In this document: one piece after another, positions 38,623 to 50,527 of the stretch | Layout: each line of letters starts with the position of its first letter | How positions within the stretch are numbered: the stretch's first letter is position 1 | Assembly (NCBI GenBank): GCA_030688605.1 | Contig: JAUYJB010000069.1 | Span: forward strand, 1-54,917 | Length of the DNA: 54,917 bases | Direction of reading: 5' to 3' | Source: Hyphomicrobiales bacterium | Lineage (GTDB): Bacteria > Pseudomonadota > Alphaproteobacteria > Rhizobiales > NORP267 | Notes under the pieces: generated by a model | The model's database searches: none | What the model was told of the DNA's origin: nothing | What the model saw: only the letters and a program-made list of their open reading frames with translations | Program-made: the position numbers and the translations under genes

Positions 38623-39810
38623 CTAATCCGTCAGGGCACGGATGACGCTGTTGAGCAGCGGCCGGCCGCTTCTGCTCGCCTGCAGACGGTCCCGGGTCGG
38701 CTGCTCGACAAGGCCAAGTTCGGCGAGCACGTTTATCCGCTCCTCGGGCAACCGCGCGCCGCAGATCTCCCCATAGCGGGAAAGCGAGAGCCCATCGCGA
38801 AGGCGCAGTCCCATGATCAGATATTCCCATGCCGCCTCGTGCGGGCTCAGCACGTCGTCGGAGAGGAGACCGTGGCCGAGCCTTTCGACCTGACCGAGCC
38901 AAGTTTCAGGCCTTTTGAGGGTCTCGGTGGCAAGGCGGCGGCCATCCTCGACGATGCGGCCATGTGCGCCGGCGCCGATGCCGACATATTCGCCGCCGCG
39001 CCAATAGACGAGATTGTGCCGCGATTCGCCGCCCGGCACGGCGTGATTGGAGATCTCGTAGGCCGGCAGGCCGGCTTTTTCGCACAGCTCCTGGGTGACA
39101 TCGTAGAGCGCGCGGGCCTGATCCTCGCCGGGCGTTTCGAGCCTGCCACGGGCAGCGAGGTCGAAGAACGGCGTGCCCTCCTCGATGGTGAGCTGGTAGG
39201 CCGAGAGATGGTCGGCGGCGAGCGTGAGCGCGCGGGAAAGCTCCTCAGCCCATTGGCCCACCCCCTGTGCGGGACGGCCATAGATGAGGTCGAAGGAGAC
39301 ACGCGGGAAGGTGGCGCGTGCCATGTCGAAGGCGGCGATGGCTTCGTCCGCGCCGTGAAGCCGCCCCAGCGCCTTCAGGTCGGCGTCGTTCAGCGCCTGC
39401 ACGCCGAGGGAAAGGCGGTTGACCCCGGCTGCGCGATAGCCCTTGAACCGCTCCGCCTCGACGCTGGTCGGGTTGGCCTCCAGCGTGACCTCGGCGTCGC
39501 TTTCCAGTGGCCACAGCGCCGCGATCTCGTCGATGATTGCGGCAACGGTCTCAGCCGCCATCAGCGACGGCGTTCCACCGCCGAAAAAGATGCTTGTGAC
39601 CGTGCGGCCGGCCGTGCGCCCGGCCATATGGCGCAACTCGGCGCGGTAGGCGCGCGCAAACCGCGTTTGGTCGACGCCGCCGTGGCGGACATGGGAATTG
39701 AAATCGCAATAGGGACACTTGGCGGCACAGAATGGCCAGTGCACATAGACCGCAATCGCGTCTTTCTCCCGCGTCGCGGGCGCGGCATCAGGTCTTGCCG
39801 AGGCAGCCAT
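38623..39810 (-). CDS. hemW: HemW-like radical SAM protein (haem chaperone)
   Basis: This 395-residue protein has the radical-SAM cluster motif CAAKCPYC (Cys28, Cys32, Cys35) followed by DFNSHVRH. It continues with the family blocks [45 protein letters not shown] and [20 protein letters not shown]. The cysteine spacing and length fit HemW rather than coproporphyrinogen dehydrogenase HemN, with which it was long confused. Its start overlaps the rdgB stop by 23 bp, so the two are co-translated. Confidence 0.93.
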   Translation of the reverse strand: MAASARPDAAPATREKDAIAVYVHWPFCAAKCPYCDFNSHVRHGGVDQTRFARAYRAELRHMAGRTAGRTVTSIFFGGGTPSLMAAETVAAIIDEIAALWPLESDAEVTLEANPTSVEAERFKGYRAAGVNRLSLGVQALNDADLKALGRLHGADEAIAAFDMARATFPRVSFDLIYGRPAQGVGQWAEELSRALTLAADHLSAYQLTIEEGTPFFDLAARGRLETPGEDQARALYDVTQELCEKAGLPAYEISNHAVPGGESRHNLVYWRGGEYVGIGAGAHGRIVEDGRRLATETLKRPETWLGQVERLGHGLLSDDVLSPHEAAWEYLIMGLRLRDGLSLSRYGEICGARLPEERINVLAELGLVEQPTRDRLQASRSGRPLLNSVIRALTD

Positions 39811-40402
39811 CGATCAGCTTCTTGAACGCACGGGCGCGGTGAGACATTGCGTGCTTGCGGGCGGGCTCCATCTCGCCAAAGGTCTCCGTTTGACCGTCCG
39901 CAACGAACATCGGGTCGTAGCCGAACCCCTTGTCGCCGCGCGGCGGCCAGATCAGGGCGCCTTCGACCTCGCCCTCGAAAGCCTCCGCATGGCCATCGGG
40001 CCAAGCGAGGCACAAGGCGCAGACGAAGCGGGCCCGACGCGAAGTCTTGCCGCTTGCCGCCTGCGCCCGAAGCTCCAGCTCCACCCCCTCCATGGCCTTT
40101 GAGAAATCTCTTTTCGGTCCTGCCCAGCGCGCCGAATAGATGCCTGGCGCGCCGCCGAGCGCGTCGACCACAAGACCGGAATCGTCGGCGACCGCCGGCA
40201 GGCCGCTCTCTTTCGCCGCAGCCATCGCCTTGAGCCGCGCATTGGCTGCAAACGTATCGCCGGCCTCCGTCGGTTCGGCGAGCGAAAGGTCGTCTGCGGC
40301 GATCGTCTCAACGGCGAAAGGGGCCAGCAGATCGCGCATTTCGCGCACCTTGCCCTGATTGTGGCTGGCGACCACGAGCTTGCCTTCCTTCAGCGCACGC
40401 AT
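39788..40402 (-). CDS. rdgB: Non-canonical purine NTP pyrophosphatase (ITPase)
   Basis: This 204-residue RdgB/HAM1 protein hydrolyses dITP, dXTP and related nucleotides to keep them out of DNA. It shows [65 protein letters not shown] (broken after 20), [11 protein letters not shown] and HRARAFKKL. It sits between rph and hemW, and rph-rdgB-hemW is a conserved gene order in alphaproteobacteria. Confidence 0.96.
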   Translation of the reverse strand: MRALKEGKLVVASHNQGKVREMRDLLAPFAVETIAADDLSLAEPTEAGDTFAANARLKAMAAAKESGLPAVADDSGLVVDALGGAPGIYSARWAGPKRDFSKAMEGVELELRAQAASGKTSRRARFVCALCLAWPDGHAEAFEGEVEGALIWPPRGDKGFGYDPMFVADGQTETFGEMEPARKHAMSHRARAFKKLIDGCLGKT

Positions 40403-40435
40403 TTCCCGTCAGACCCAGCTACAGCGGTTCCCGCC

Positions 40436-41146
40436 TTAGGTCACCGCCAATTTCTGCAGATCGACCAGCCGCGCGATGCCCTTGCGGGCGAGGTCGAGCA
40501 TTTGCAGAAACATCTCTTGGGAGAAGGTTTCGCTCTCGGCGGTTGCCTGTATCTCGACGATGCCGCCGGCGCCGGTGACGACGAAATTGGCGTCGGTGGA
40601 GACGGCTTCGTCTTCGACATAGTCGAGATCGAGGATCGGAACGCCGTTGAAGAGACCGCAGGAGACCGCGGCGACATGGTCCTTGATCGGATCTTGGGCC
40701 AGCATGTCGCGCGCCATCATCCAGTTGACGCAGTCGCGCAGCGCCACCCAGGCGCCGGTGATCGAAGCGGTGCGGGTACCGCCGTCGGCCTGGATGACGT
40801 CGCAATCGACGAGGATCTGGCGTTCGCCGAGCGCTTCGAGATCGACAATGACGCGCAACGAGCGGCCGATCAGCCGCTGAATCTCCTGGGTGCGGCCGCT
40901 CTGCCCGGCCTTGGCCTCGCGCCTTGTTCGCTCGGTGGTAGCGCGCGGCAGCATGCCATACTCCGCCGTCACCCAGCCGCGTGCCTGGCCGCGCAGCCAC
41001 GGCGGAACGCGCTCCTCGAGACTTGCGGTGCATAGCACATGGGTCTCGCCGCAGCGGATCAGGCAGGAGCCCTCGGCGTGGCGCGAATAGCCGCGTTCGA
41101 GCGTGATCGGGCGCAGTTCGTCGGCGGCTCGTTTAGAAGGGCGCAT
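40436..41146 (-). CDS. rph: Ribonuclease PH
   Basis: This 236-residue phosphorolytic 3'-exoribonuclease trims tRNA 3' ends. It begins [19 protein letters not shown], as in most RNase PH proteins. It contains [51 protein letters not shown] and [19 protein letters not shown]. It is divergent from hrcA across 196 bp, the usual alphaproteobacterial arrangement. Confidence 0.97.
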   Translation of the reverse strand: MRPSKRAADELRPITLERGYSRHAEGSCLIRCGETHVLCTASLEERVPPWLRGQARGWVTAEYGMLPRATTERTRREAKAGQSGRTQEIQRLIGRSLRVIVDLEALGERQILVDCDVIQADGGTRTASITGAWVALRDCVNWMMARDMLAQDPIKDHVAAVSCGLFNGVPILDLDYVEDEAVSTDANFVVTGAGGIVEIQATAESETFSQEMFLQMLDLARKGIARLVDLQKLAVT

Positions 41147-41248
41147 TCTGGCTCCGGTTTGCGAATATCGAGCTTATCTAGCCCCCCGCCGTGCGAGCGG
41201 CAAAGGCTTTTCCCGGGAGCAGTGCGGTTTCCACCTCAACCACCTTGG

Positions 41249-41277
41249 TTGACGCTAATGGCGGGCGTTCCTAAATT
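41249..41277 (+). promoter_or_regulatory. Sigma-70-type promoter for hrcA-grpE
   Basis: TTGACG (41249-41254), a 17-base spacer and TAAATT (41272-41277) give a good housekeeping promoter about 65 bp before the hrcA ATG. A GCTCTAGAGC palindrome (41281-41290), possibly a repeat remnant, overlaps the expected transcription start. No CIRCE element (TTAGCACTC-N9-GAGTGCTAA) is present. Confidence 0.5.
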
Positions 41278-41342
41278 GCGGCTCTAGAGCACGATCCGGT
41301 TTTGACGGAAACAGCGACCGCCATCGGCCCAACAGCGTAACC

Positions 41343-42407
41343 ATGGCCCCGACCCAGTCCGGTTTCACCGATCTCAACGAGCGCTCGCGCGAGATTTTCC
41401 GGCGCATCGTCGAAACCTATCTTAACTCCGGCGAGCCGGTCGGCTCGCGCAATGTCAGCCGCCAGCTGCCGGTGGCATTGTCGCCGGCCTCGGTGCGCAA
41501 CGTCATGGCCGATCTGGAGGATCTCGGGCTCATCTACGCGCCGCACACGTCCGCTGGGCGGCTGCCGACGGAGCTCGGTTTGCGCTTCTTCGTCGATGCC
41601 TGCCTCGAGATCGGCAATCTTACCGAACAGGAGCAAGCGGAGATCGAAGCGACGGTGGCCGGCAGCGTGCGTTCCGGCGGCGCGGCGGACCTTCTCGAAG
41701 AGGCGTCCAGCCTGTTGTCGGGCCTGAGCCGGGGGGCGGGGATTGTGCTGGCGTCAAAGCGCGACAAGCGGCTGCGTCATGTGGAGTTCGTGCGCCTGGA
41801 GGCGACGCGCGCGCTGGTGGTACTGGTCGGCGAGGACAGCGACGTCGAGAACCGCGTCATCGACCTTCCGCGGGGCATGCCGGCGGCCGCCCTGACCGAA
41901 GCTTCCAACTATCTGAGTGCGCAGATCCGCGGCCGCACCATCGCCGAGGTCAAGGCGATGATCGAGGAAGAGCACGCGCTGCAGAAGGGGGAAGTCGACG
42001 CGCTGACTCGCGAGATCGTGGAAGCCGGTCTTGCAAGCTGGGCGGGGCTGTCGGACGGCGAATCCAAGACGCTGATCGTGCGCGGCCAGGCGAATCTGCT
42101 CGAAGACCTCAATGCGATCGAGGATATCGAGCGCATCCGCCTGTTGTTCGACGATCTGGAGAAGAAGAGCGAGCTGATCCAGCTTCTCGGGCTTGCCGAG
42201 GACGCCGAAGGGGTGCGCATCTTCATCGGCTCGGAGAACAAGCTGTTCTCACTGTCCGGCTCTTCGCTGATCATGGCGCCGTACCGCAATGACAATCAGA
42301 TGGTGGTCGGCGTGCTCGGCGTCATCGGCCCGACAAGGCTCAATTACGCGCGTATCGTGCCCGTCGTCGACTATACCGCCAAGCTGGTCAGCCGATTGCT
42401 GACTTGA
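41343..42407 (+). CDS. hrcA: Heat-inducible transcription repressor HrcA
   Basis: This 354-residue repressor starts with a winged-helix domain ([21 protein letters not shown], then [29 protein letters not shown]) followed by the HrcA C-terminal domain ending [10 protein letters not shown]. HrcA binds CIRCE elements upstream of groESL or dnaK operons and is released at high temperature. No CIRCE site is seen anywhere near hrcA, grpE or dnaK here, so its targets must be elsewhere, probably groESL. It is followed by grpE after 39 bp. Confidence 0.96.
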   Translation: MAPTQSGFTDLNERSREIFRRIVETYLNSGEPVGSRNVSRQLPVALSPASVRNVMADLEDLGLIYAPHTSAGRLPTELGLRFFVDACLEIGNLTEQEQAEIEATVAGSVRSGGAADLLEEASSLLSGLSRGAGIVLASKRDKRLRHVEFVRLEATRALVVLVGEDSDVENRVIDLPRGMPAAALTEASNYLSAQIRGRTIAEVKAMIEEEHALQKGEVDALTREIVEAGLASWAGLSDGESKTLIVRGQANLLEDLNAIEDIERIRLLFDDLEKKSELIQLLGLAEDAEGVRIFIGSENKLFSLSGSSLIMAPYRNDNQMVVGVLGVIGPTRLNYARIVPVVDYTAKLVSRLLT

Positions 42408-42446
42408 TTTCACCCCCCAAGCGCCGATATGCGAGGGCACGTAGAG

Positions 42447-43226
42447 ATGCCAGTTTCGCATGACGGGATGATCATGGACGACAGCGACAAGAAACACCCC
42501 GACACGCCGGCAGAGGATCAGCCGGACGCCCAGGCCGCCCCGAAAGAGGAGAGCGGCGCGGCCGAGGCGAAAGCCATGAGCGACGAGACGCCGTGGGCCG
42601 GCGGCGCGGAAGCTGCCGAGGAAGCGGCTGCCGAAGATGCGCTCGCCGCACTTCAGGCGGAAAACGACAAGCTCAAGGATCAGCATCTGCGGGCGCTCGC
42701 CGAGATGGAGAATCTCCGCCAGCGCACGGCGCGCGAGGTCCGCGAGGCGCGCGCCTATGCGATCGCCAATTTCGCCCGCGACGTGCTCGCCGTCGGCGAC
42801 AATCTGCGCCGCGCCATCGAGGCCGTCCCTCGGGCCGAGCGGGCGGCCGCAGACCCGGCGCTGGCGGCTCTGCACGAAGGCGTCGAGATGACTGAGCGGG
42901 AGCTTCAGAACATGCTGGAAAAGCACCAGGTCAGGCGCATCGACCCCAAGGGCGAGCGCTTCGATCCGCATTTCCACCAGGCCATGTTCGAGGTTCCGAA
43001 CGAAGAGGTGGCAAGCGGCACGGTGGTCGAGGTGGTCCAGGCCGGCTACGTTATCGGCGAACGGGTGCTGCGTCCGGCGATGGTCGGCGTTTCCAAGGGC
43101 GGGCCGAAGCCGGCCGCCGCGACGGCGAGCGAGGCCGAAGCGCCGGCCGAAGCGGCCGAGACAGCCGAAGGCAGTGTGAACGCAAACGACAACAAACCCG
43201 GCGCCGCCACCGACAAGGGGGCGTAG
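42447..43226 (+). CDS. grpE: Nucleotide exchange factor GrpE
   Basis: This protein of about 259 residues drives ADP release from DnaK. It has a long acidic, Ala-rich N-terminal region, then the coiled coil [20 protein letters not shown], the central [18 protein letters not shown], and the beta domain [17 protein letters not shown] and [18 protein letters not shown]. The C-terminal tail is Ala/Glu-rich. ATG 42447 has GAGGG nine bases upstream; ATG 42474 is an alternative. It is separated from dnaK by the VOC gene. Confidence 0.95.
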   Translation: MPVSHDGMIMDDSDKKHPDTPAEDQPDAQAAPKEESGAAEAKAMSDETPWAGGAEAAEEAAAEDALAALQAENDKLKDQHLRALAEMENLRQRTAREVREARAYAIANFARDVLAVGDNLRRAIEAVPRAERAAADPALAALHEGVEMTERELQNMLEKHQVRRIDPKGERFDPHFHQAMFEVPNEEVASGTVVEVVQAGYVIGERVLRPAMVGVSKGGPKPAAATASEAEAPAEAAETAEGSVNANDNKPGAATDKGA

Positions 43227-43339
43227 CCTGTTATCTGTTCGGTTGTTCGCCTGATGGCGCTCTCGGGCTGTTGATTTCTCTTGGCCCCGCCCACCGGCCT
43301 ATGATCGGCGCACCAAAAGCTGCGCATGGGAGAGCGGCC

Positions 43340-43714
43340 ATGGCCGACCATGGACATTTCTACTGGAACGAGCTGATGACCCGCGATGTGGAGGGGGCCA
43401 AGGAATTCTACGGCAAGACTATCGGCTGGTCGTTCCAGGGCATGCCGATGGAGAACGGCACCTACTGGATCGCCATGGTTGGCGAGACGCCGGTCGGCGG
43501 CATCATGGAGATGAAGGGCGATCGGTTCGAAGGGGTTCCGCCGCACTGGTTCAGCTATATCGCCGTCGATGACGTCGACGCCCGGGTGACCGAGATCAAG
43601 GCCGGCGGCGGCGAAGTGCTGCGGCCGGTCTTCGAGGTCCCCGGCGTCGGCCGCATCGCCATTCTCAAGGATGCAAGCGGCGCCGTGATCGGCTGGATCA
43701 CGCCGGCGCGCTAG
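43340..43714 (+). CDS. VOC/glyoxalase-like family protein
   Basis: This 124-residue protein has a vicinal-oxygen-chelate fold pattern: HFYWNELMTRDVEGAKEFYG, IGWSFQGMPMENGTYWIAMV, GGIMEMKGDRFEGVPPHWFS, and FEVPGVGRIAILKDASGAVIG. It resembles the stand-alone VOC proteins found in many proteobacteria whose substrates are unknown. ATG 43340 follows GGGAGAG. It lies between grpE and dnaK, and the sigma-32-type promoter beyond it means dnaK need not depend on read-through. Confidence 0.85.
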   Translation: MADHGHFYWNELMTRDVEGAKEFYGKTIGWSFQGMPMENGTYWIAMVGETPVGGIMEMKGDRFEGVPPHWFSYIAVDDVDARVTEIKAGGGEVLRPVFEVPGVGRIAILKDASGAVIGWITPAR

Positions 43715-43829
43715 AAAAGTCCCGACGACGTTTGTCTTCGAAACCTTTTGTTAACCATGCCGGCGGTTCTGTGTTTCCTGGCACAGGAAAATCGCCCGGG
43801 GATCGGCCATGGGAACCTTGCCCGCGCGA

Positions 43830-43861
43830 CTTGCGGGCGAAAAGCCACTTTCTTATATAAG
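43830..43861 (+). promoter_or_regulatory. RpoH (sigma-32) heat-shock promoter of dnaKJ
   Basis: CTTG (43830-43833), an 18-base spacer and CTTATATAAG (43852-43861) match the alphaproteobacterial heat-shock consensus CTTG-N17/18-CYTATNTNNG. The site is 130 bp before the dnaK ATG, in the noncoding stretch 43715-43991. This predicts RpoH control rather than HrcA/CIRCE control of dnaKJ. Confidence 0.75.
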
Positions 43862-43991
43862 CCGCGGAGCGCAATAACCGGCGCGAAGCCCCTTGGGGAC
43901 CGGTCAGGCGCCATTTCTCTAACGTGAAGTGGACCGGGTGCTTGGCGAACAAGGCCCGGACGGTCCGCCAGATGAACAGAGGTTTGAGGAC

Positions 43992-45935
<1,944 letters not shown>

Positions 45936-46060
45936 GCTCCCGGAGCAGTCCGCAATGGGGGCCGGGCCCTTCCTTGTCATCAAGTTCGGCGAGCGCCGGC
46001 TGGCGCGCCGCCAGTGCGCGTCGCGGCGGCGCCGCCTCTTGACGCATAGCGGATCGCGCC

Positions 46061-47215
46061 ATGGCCAAGCGTGACTATTACGACGTTCTCGGCGTGCCGA
46101 AAAACGCCGACGACGCGGCGATGAAGTCGGCCTTCCGCAAGCTCGCCATGAAATATCACCCAGACCGCAATCCGGGTGATGCCGGCGCGGAAAAGCGGTT
46201 CAAGGAAATCAACGAAGCCTACGAGGCGCTGAAGGACCCGCAGAAGCGCGCGGCCTATGACCAGTTCGGCCATGCCGCCTTCGAAATGGGCGGCGGCGGG
46301 CCGGGGGCGCGTCCCGGCGCCGGCTTCGGCCAGGATTTCGCCTCCTCCATGTCCGACATTTTCGAGGATCTATTCGGCGAATTTGTCGGCGGGGGACGCG
46401 GCCGGCCGCGGCAACGCTCCGGGCGCGAGCGCGGCGCCGATCTGCGCTACAATATGGAAATCTCGCTGGAGGAGGCGTTCCGCGGCAAAACCGCCCAAAT
46501 CCGCGTGCCGACCAGCATCACCTGCGAGACCTGCAGTGGCTCCGGCGCCAAGGCGGGAACCAGCCCGAAGACCTGCTCGATGTGCGGCGGCCTGGGAAAG
46601 GTCCGCGCCAGCCAGGGATTCTTCACCATCGAGCGGGTTTGCACCGCCTGCCAGGGACGCGGCCAGGTGATCGAAGATCCCTGCCGGGATTGCTCCGGGT
46701 CTGGCCGCGTTGCTCGCGAGCGCACCCTGTCGGTCAACATCCCGGCCGGCGTCGAAGACGGCACCCGCATCCGGCTTGCGGGCGAGGGCGAGGCCGGTGT
46801 ACGCGGCGGGCCGACCGGCGATCTCTACATCTTCCTGTCGATCAAACCGCACGAGCTGTTCCAGCGCGACGGCGCGGACCTTTTCTGCCGCGTGCCGATC
46901 TCCATGGTGACCGCCGGCCTCGGCGGCCAGGTCGAGGTGCCGACGGTTGACGGCGGGCGCACGCGGGTGAAAATTCCCGAAGGGACCCAATCCGGAAAAC
47001 AGTTCCGCCTGCGCGGCAAGGGAATGCCGATCCTGCGCACAAACCAATATGGCGACATGTACATTCAGACGGTTGTCGAGACGCCGCGGAATCTGAACCG
47101 CAAGCAAAGGGATCTCCTGAAGCAGTTCGACGCGGCCTCGAGTCCGCAGACGCATCCGGAGTCCTCGGGCTTCTTCGCCCGTGTCAAGGAATTCTGGGAT
47201 GGCATCGGCGACTAA
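46061..47215 (+). CDS. dnaJ: Chaperone protein DnaJ (Hsp40)
   Basis: This 384-residue type I Hsp40 has the J domain with HPD in [11 protein letters not shown], a Gly/Phe-rich region ([19 protein letters not shown]), and four zinc-finger repeats ([32 protein letters not shown]). The C-terminal substrate domain includes [19 protein letters not shown] and [12 protein letters not shown]. It stimulates DnaK ATP hydrolysis. All functional motifs are intact and the length is normal. Confidence 0.98.
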   Translation: MAKRDYYDVLGVPKNADDAAMKSAFRKLAMKYHPDRNPGDAGAEKRFKEINEAYEALKDPQKRAAYDQFGHAAFEMGGGGPGARPGAGFGQDFASSMSDIFEDLFGEFVGGGRGRPRQRSGRERGADLRYNMEISLEEAFRGKTAQIRVPTSITCETCSGSGAKAGTSPKTCSMCGGLGKVRASQGFFTIERVCTACQGRGQVIEDPCRDCSGSGRVARERTLSVNIPAGVEDGTRIRLAGEGEAGVRGGPTGDLYIFLSIKPHELFQRDGADLFCRVPISMVTAGLGGQVEVPTVDGGRTRVKIPEGTQSGKQFRLRGKGMPILRTNQYGDMYIQTVVETPRNLNRKQRDLLKQFDAASSPQTHPESSGFFARVKEFWDGIGD

Positions 47216-47256
47216 GCAAATGAACGCCAAAAGCCTTGCCGGCAGGGAGAAGAGGC

Positions 47257-47943
47257 GTGAGTCACGGCCAGAGCCTGCTTAAGAAAGATAAAGATATTGC
47301 GACCCTGCGCCGGCGGGCCAAATATGCCGTGCAACGCCGCCGCAGGAAATTCGCCACCGCAGCACGGCGCCGGTTCGACACTCTGAAGGATGACCTTCGC
47401 TTTTCCTTCGAATGGGCGGCGCGGCCGCGGGCCGTGGGCGCCATCGCGCCGAGCGGGAGGTCCTTGGCGCGCGCCATGGCCCGCGAGGTTGACCCGTCGA
47501 TCCCCGGGCCGGTCGTCGAGCTCGGCCCCGGCACCGGCGTCATCACCCGCGCCCTCATCGCCCGCGGCGTAGCCGAGGATCGGCTTATCCTGGTCGAGGC
47601 GAATCGTGGCTTTGCCGCTCTTCTCAAGGAGCGGTTCCCGCGTGCCACGGTGGTGGCCGACGATGCCTTCGCGCTCTCGCGTATTCTGCGCGCGGTCGGC
47701 CGCGTGCCGGTCGCGGCTGTCGTCTCCGGCCTCCCACTGTTCAACCAGCCGATGTTCCGCCGCCTGCGTCTCCTCGCCCAGGCCCTGTCGATCATGGATC
47801 CGCGCGGCTGTTTCGTTCAGTTTTCATACCATGTGATGCCGCCGATCCCGGGACGTTACGGCAGTTTCACGGTGCGCGGCACGCCGCGGGTGTGGCGCAA
47901 TCTGTTTCCGGCTCGCGTCTGGGTCTATCGGCGCTGCGCCTAG
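47257..47943 (+). CDS. pmtA: Phospholipid N-methyltransferase (PmtA-like)
   Basis: This 228-residue class I methyltransferase fits the rhizobial PmtA type that makes phosphatidylcholine by three methylations of phosphatidylethanolamine. It has a basic N-terminus, GAIAPSGRSLARAMAREVDP, SAM motif I VELGPGTGVITRAL, and VVSGLPLFNQP, then QFSYHVMPPIPG. KsgA-like enzymes share the motif I region, but the GAIAPSG block and C-terminus are PmtA-like. The start is GTG at 47257 with GGGAGAAGAG upstream; a TTG 21 bases before it is less likely. It lies 41 bp after dnaJ. Confidence 0.85.
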   Translation: MSHGQSLLKKDKDIATLRRRAKYAVQRRRRKFATAARRRFDTLKDDLRFSFEWAARPRAVGAIAPSGRSLARAMAREVDPSIPGPVVELGPGTGVITRALIARGVAEDRLILVEANRGFAALLKERFPRATVVADDAFALSRILRAVGRVPVAAVVSGLPLFNQPMFRRLRLLAQALSIMDPRGCFVQFSYHVMPPIPGRYGSFTVRGTPRVWRNLFPARVWVYRRCA

Positions 47944-47945
47944 GC

Positions 47946-47983
47946 CATGATTCGGTCGGATGGAACAATCCTGCCGGGTCATG
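47946..47983. repeat. Degenerate palindromic intergenic element
   Basis: CATGATTCGGTCGGAT (47946-47961) and ATCCTGCCGGGTCATG (47968-47983) pair at 12 of 16 positions. It resembles a decayed member of the Hyphomicrobiales intergenic palindromes, like the one at 38516-38616. It may end pmtA transcripts. Confidence 0.4.
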
Positions 47984-48005
47984 CTTTAGGCACACGGAGA
48001 TCGTT

Positions 48006-48584
48006 TTGCCTGTCAAAATCCTCTTTCTCGCCGGCAGCACCCGGGAAGGCTCGTTCAATAGGCGGCTTGCCCGCGCCGCGGCAGCAGAGGCGCGCGCCCA
48101 AGGCGGCGACGTGACGCATATCGAGCTGACCGATCACGATCTGCCGATTTACAATGCGGACCTTGAAGCGTCGAAGGGGCTGCCGGAAACCGCGGTGAAG
48201 CTGAAGGACCTGTTCAAGTCCCACCGCGCCATCTTCATCGCCTCTCCGGAATACAATGCCGGCGTCACGCCGCTCCTGAAGAACACCCTCGACTGGGTCT
48301 CGCGCAAGGGCACGGACGAGGCTGGGCTTCAAGCGTTTCGCGGCAATGTCTTTGCCATCTCTTCCGCCTCCCCCGGCATGTTCGCCGGCATGCGCTCCCT
48401 GCTGATGCTGCGCCAGATCCTCATGGTCGGCACCGGCGCGCTGGTCATCCCCGAACAGGTCGCCATCGCCCACGCGCGCGACGCCTTTGCCGAGGACGGC
48501 AGCCTCACCGGCGAGCGCGCGGCCCAAATGCTGAAAGCGCAGATCGCGCGGCTGATCGAGGTGGCGGGCAAGCTTTACCCCTGA
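48006..48584 (+). CDS. NADPH-dependent FMN reductase family protein
   Basis: This 192-residue flavodoxin-like protein has the FMN phosphate loop LAGSTREGSFNRRLA, the segment IASPEYNAGVTPLLKNTLDW, and a C-terminal helix typical of NAD(P)H:FMN/quinone reductases such as ChrR and SsuE relatives. The physiological acceptor is unknown. The start is TTG at 48006 with GGAG seven to eight bases upstream; earlier in-frame codons lie inside the palindrome and pmtA. Confidence 0.85.
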   Translation: MPVKILFLAGSTREGSFNRRLARAAAAEARAQGGDVTHIELTDHDLPIYNADLEASKGLPETAVKLKDLFKSHRAIFIASPEYNAGVTPLLKNTLDWVSRKGTDEAGLQAFRGNVFAISSASPGMFAGMRSLLMLRQILMVGTGALVIPEQVAIAHARDAFAEDGSLTGERAAQMLKAQIARLIEVAGKLYP

Positions 48585-48662
48585 ACCGGGACAAGTGATT
48601 TCCCATCGCCCGATAATGCTCTAAAACCGTGCCGTCCCTTTCGCCCCGTCTGGCTCGGTTTC

Positions 48663-49373
48663 ATGCAAGCACCTCCGCTTGACCCCAAGGACCGTCTGAT
48701 CGTCGCCCTCGACGTGGCCAGCTTGGCCGAAGCCGAACGATTGCTCGCCCGGCTGGGTGATGCTGTCGGCTTCTACAAGATCGGCTACCGCCTCGGCTTT
48801 GCCGGCGGGCTCGATCTCTCCCGCCGCCTAATCGACGCCGGAAAGCAGGTCTTTCTCGATTTCAAGCTGCACGACATCGCCAGCACGGTGAAGGAGGGTG
48901 TGGCCAGCCTTGCTTCGACGGGCGCACGCTTTGCCACCGTCCACGCCTATCCGCAGACCATGCAGGCAGCCCTCGAAGGACGCGGCGACAGCGCCCTGGG
49001 CATCCTTGCGGTGACGGTACTCACCTCCTATGACGACGACGACCTCAGGCAGGCCGGCTACCGCTGCACCGTCGCCGAACTTGCCCGGCTGCGCGCTCGG
49101 CAGGCGCTCAAGATCGGTATTGACGGTCTGGTCTGCTCGCCATGGGAGGTTTCCGCCGTGCGCGCACTTGTCGGCGAGAACATGGTGCTGGTGACGCCCG
49201 GAATCCGCCCGGCCGGGGTCGATGCCGGCGATCAGAAGCGGATCATGACGCCGGCAGCGGCCATCGCCGCCGGGGCCGATTATTTGGTCGTCGGACGGCC
49301 GGTCGTCGCAGCGGAGGATCCGCGCGCGGCGGCGATTGCCATCATCGCGGACATCGCGGAGGAGACAGGATGA
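48663..49373 (+). CDS. pyrF: Orotidine-5'-phosphate decarboxylase
   Basis: This 236-residue TIM-barrel enzyme makes UMP from OMP. It shows [25 protein letters not shown], the catalytic [13 protein letters not shown] (DxKxxD), [16 protein letters not shown] and [11 protein letters not shown]. Its stop overlaps the start of the DUF1330 gene (ATGA). The 78 bp upstream contains no clear promoter. Confidence 0.97.
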   Translation: MQAPPLDPKDRLIVALDVASLAEAERLLARLGDAVGFYKIGYRLGFAGGLDLSRRLIDAGKQVFLDFKLHDIASTVKEGVASLASTGARFATVHAYPQTMQAALEGRGDSALGILAVTVLTSYDDDDLRQAGYRCTVAELARLRARQALKIGIDGLVCSPWEVSAVRALVGENMVLVTPGIRPAGVDAGDQKRIMTPAAAIAAGADYLVVGRPVVAAEDPRAAAIAIIADIAEETG

Positions 49374-49657
49374 AAGGTTATTGGATTGCGCGGGTCAGCG
49401 TTACGAACCCGGAAAGATACCCGGACTATCTCAAGGCCAGCGTTGCGGCGTTCGGGAAATACGGGGCCAGGTTCCTTGTCCGCGGCGGCGAATTCACCGC
49501 GCTTGAGGGAGAGGCGCGCGAGCGCAACGTGGTCATCGAGTTCCCGGATTACGAGTCCGCGCTTGCCTGCTACCACTCGCCGGAATATCAGGCTGCGGCC
49601 AGGATTCGCCAGGAGAGCTCGGTCGGCGAGCTGATGATCGTCAAGGGCGTCGAATAG
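49370..49657 (+). CDS. DUF1330 family protein
   Basis: This 95-residue small protein has the DUF1330 dimeric alpha/beta fold: [37 protein letters not shown], and the signature [21 protein letters not shown] (split after 20 residues). No enzymatic role is established. The ATG at 49370 overlaps the pyrF stop, so it is translationally coupled to pyrF and lies 27 bp before dapB, making an accessory role in that operon possible. Confidence 0.9.
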   Translation: MKGYWIARVSVTNPERYPDYLKASVAAFGKYGARFLVRGGEFTALEGEARERNVVIEFPDYESALACYHSPEYQAAARIRQESSVGELMIVKGVE

Positions 49658-49684
49658 GCCATCTGCGGCGATGGAGGATGCGCG

Positions 49685-50512
49685 ATGAGCGAGATGAAGC
49701 TGGTGGTGGTCGGCGCCGCGGGCCGCATGGGCCGGACGCTCATTCGTTGCGTTTGCGAAACGGACGGCTGCGCGCTCACGGGCGCCATCGAGCAGGCGGG
49801 CTCGCCGGATCTCGGCGCCGACGCGGGAGAACTTGCCGGAATAGGCCCGATCGGGGTCCAGCTCGGCGCCGATCCGCTGCCCGTCTTCGCCGAGGCCGAG
49901 GGGGTCCTCGACTTCACCACGCCCGAGGCGAGCCTGTCGTTCGCCGAGTTTGCCGCCCAGGCGCGCATCGTCCATGTGATCGGCACCACCGGTTTTTCGG
50001 CCGAGCAGGAAGAAGAGATCAAGGCGGCGGCGCGCCACGCGGTGATCGTCAAGTCCGGCAATATGAGCCTCGGCGTCAACCTCATCGCCGGCTTGGTCCG
50101 GCAGGCGGCAGCAGCGCTCGACGACGGCTTCGACATCGAGGTCCTGGAGATGCATCACCGCCACAAGGTCGACGCGCCTTCCGGCACCGCGCTGCTCTTA
50201 GGCAATGCGGCGGCAGACGGGCGCGGCATCAGCCCCGCGGCCCACGCGGTCAGGGTGCGCGACGGCCATTCCGGACCGCGGGGGAGGGGCGATATCGGTT
50301 TTGCCAGCTTGCGCGGCGGCTCGGTGGTCGGTGAGCACACGGTGATCTTCGCCGGCCAGGACGAACGAATCGAGCTGACGCACCGCGCCGCCGACCGGGG
50401 CATCTTCGCCCGCGGCGCGCTCAAGGCGGCACTGTGGGGGCGCGGCAAGAAGCCCGGACTCTACTCCATGGCCGATGTGCTAGGACTGGCCGGGCCGCAG
50501 GCCAGCGAATAG
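49685..50512 (+). CDS. dapB: 4-hydroxy-tetrahydrodipicolinate reductase
   Basis: This 275-residue reductase of the lysine/diaminopimelate pathway has the nucleotide motif [48 protein letters not shown], and the catalytic [14 protein letters not shown]. The C-terminus [14 protein letters not shown] matches the family. ATG 49685 follows GGAGGATGCGCG. It is in a probable pyrF-DUF1330-dapB-gpmA operon. Confidence 0.97.
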   Translation: MSEMKLVVVGAAGRMGRTLIRCVCETDGCALTGAIEQAGSPDLGADAGELAGIGPIGVQLGADPLPVFAEAEGVLDFTTPEASLSFAEFAAQARIVHVIGTTGFSAEQEEEIKAAARHAVIVKSGNMSLGVNLIAGLVRQAAAALDDGFDIEVLEMHHRHKVDAPSGTALLLGNAAADGRGISPAAHAVRVRDGHSGPRGRGDIGFASLRGGSVVGEHTVIFAGQDERIELTHRAADRGIFARGALKAALWGRGKKPGLYSMADVLGLAGPQASE

Positions 50513-50527
50513 GAGACAAAGGCAACC

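Noticed and set aside
37154-38902. Minus-strand open frame of about 580 codons opposite the LpoA-like gene
   Set aside because: It spans a lipoprotein gene and a palindromic repeat and lacks motifs; it is an antisense artefact.
41147-41342. CIRCE element upstream of hrcA
   Set aside because: No TTAGCACTC-N9-GAGTGCTAA or near match is present; only a sigma-70-like promoter is seen.
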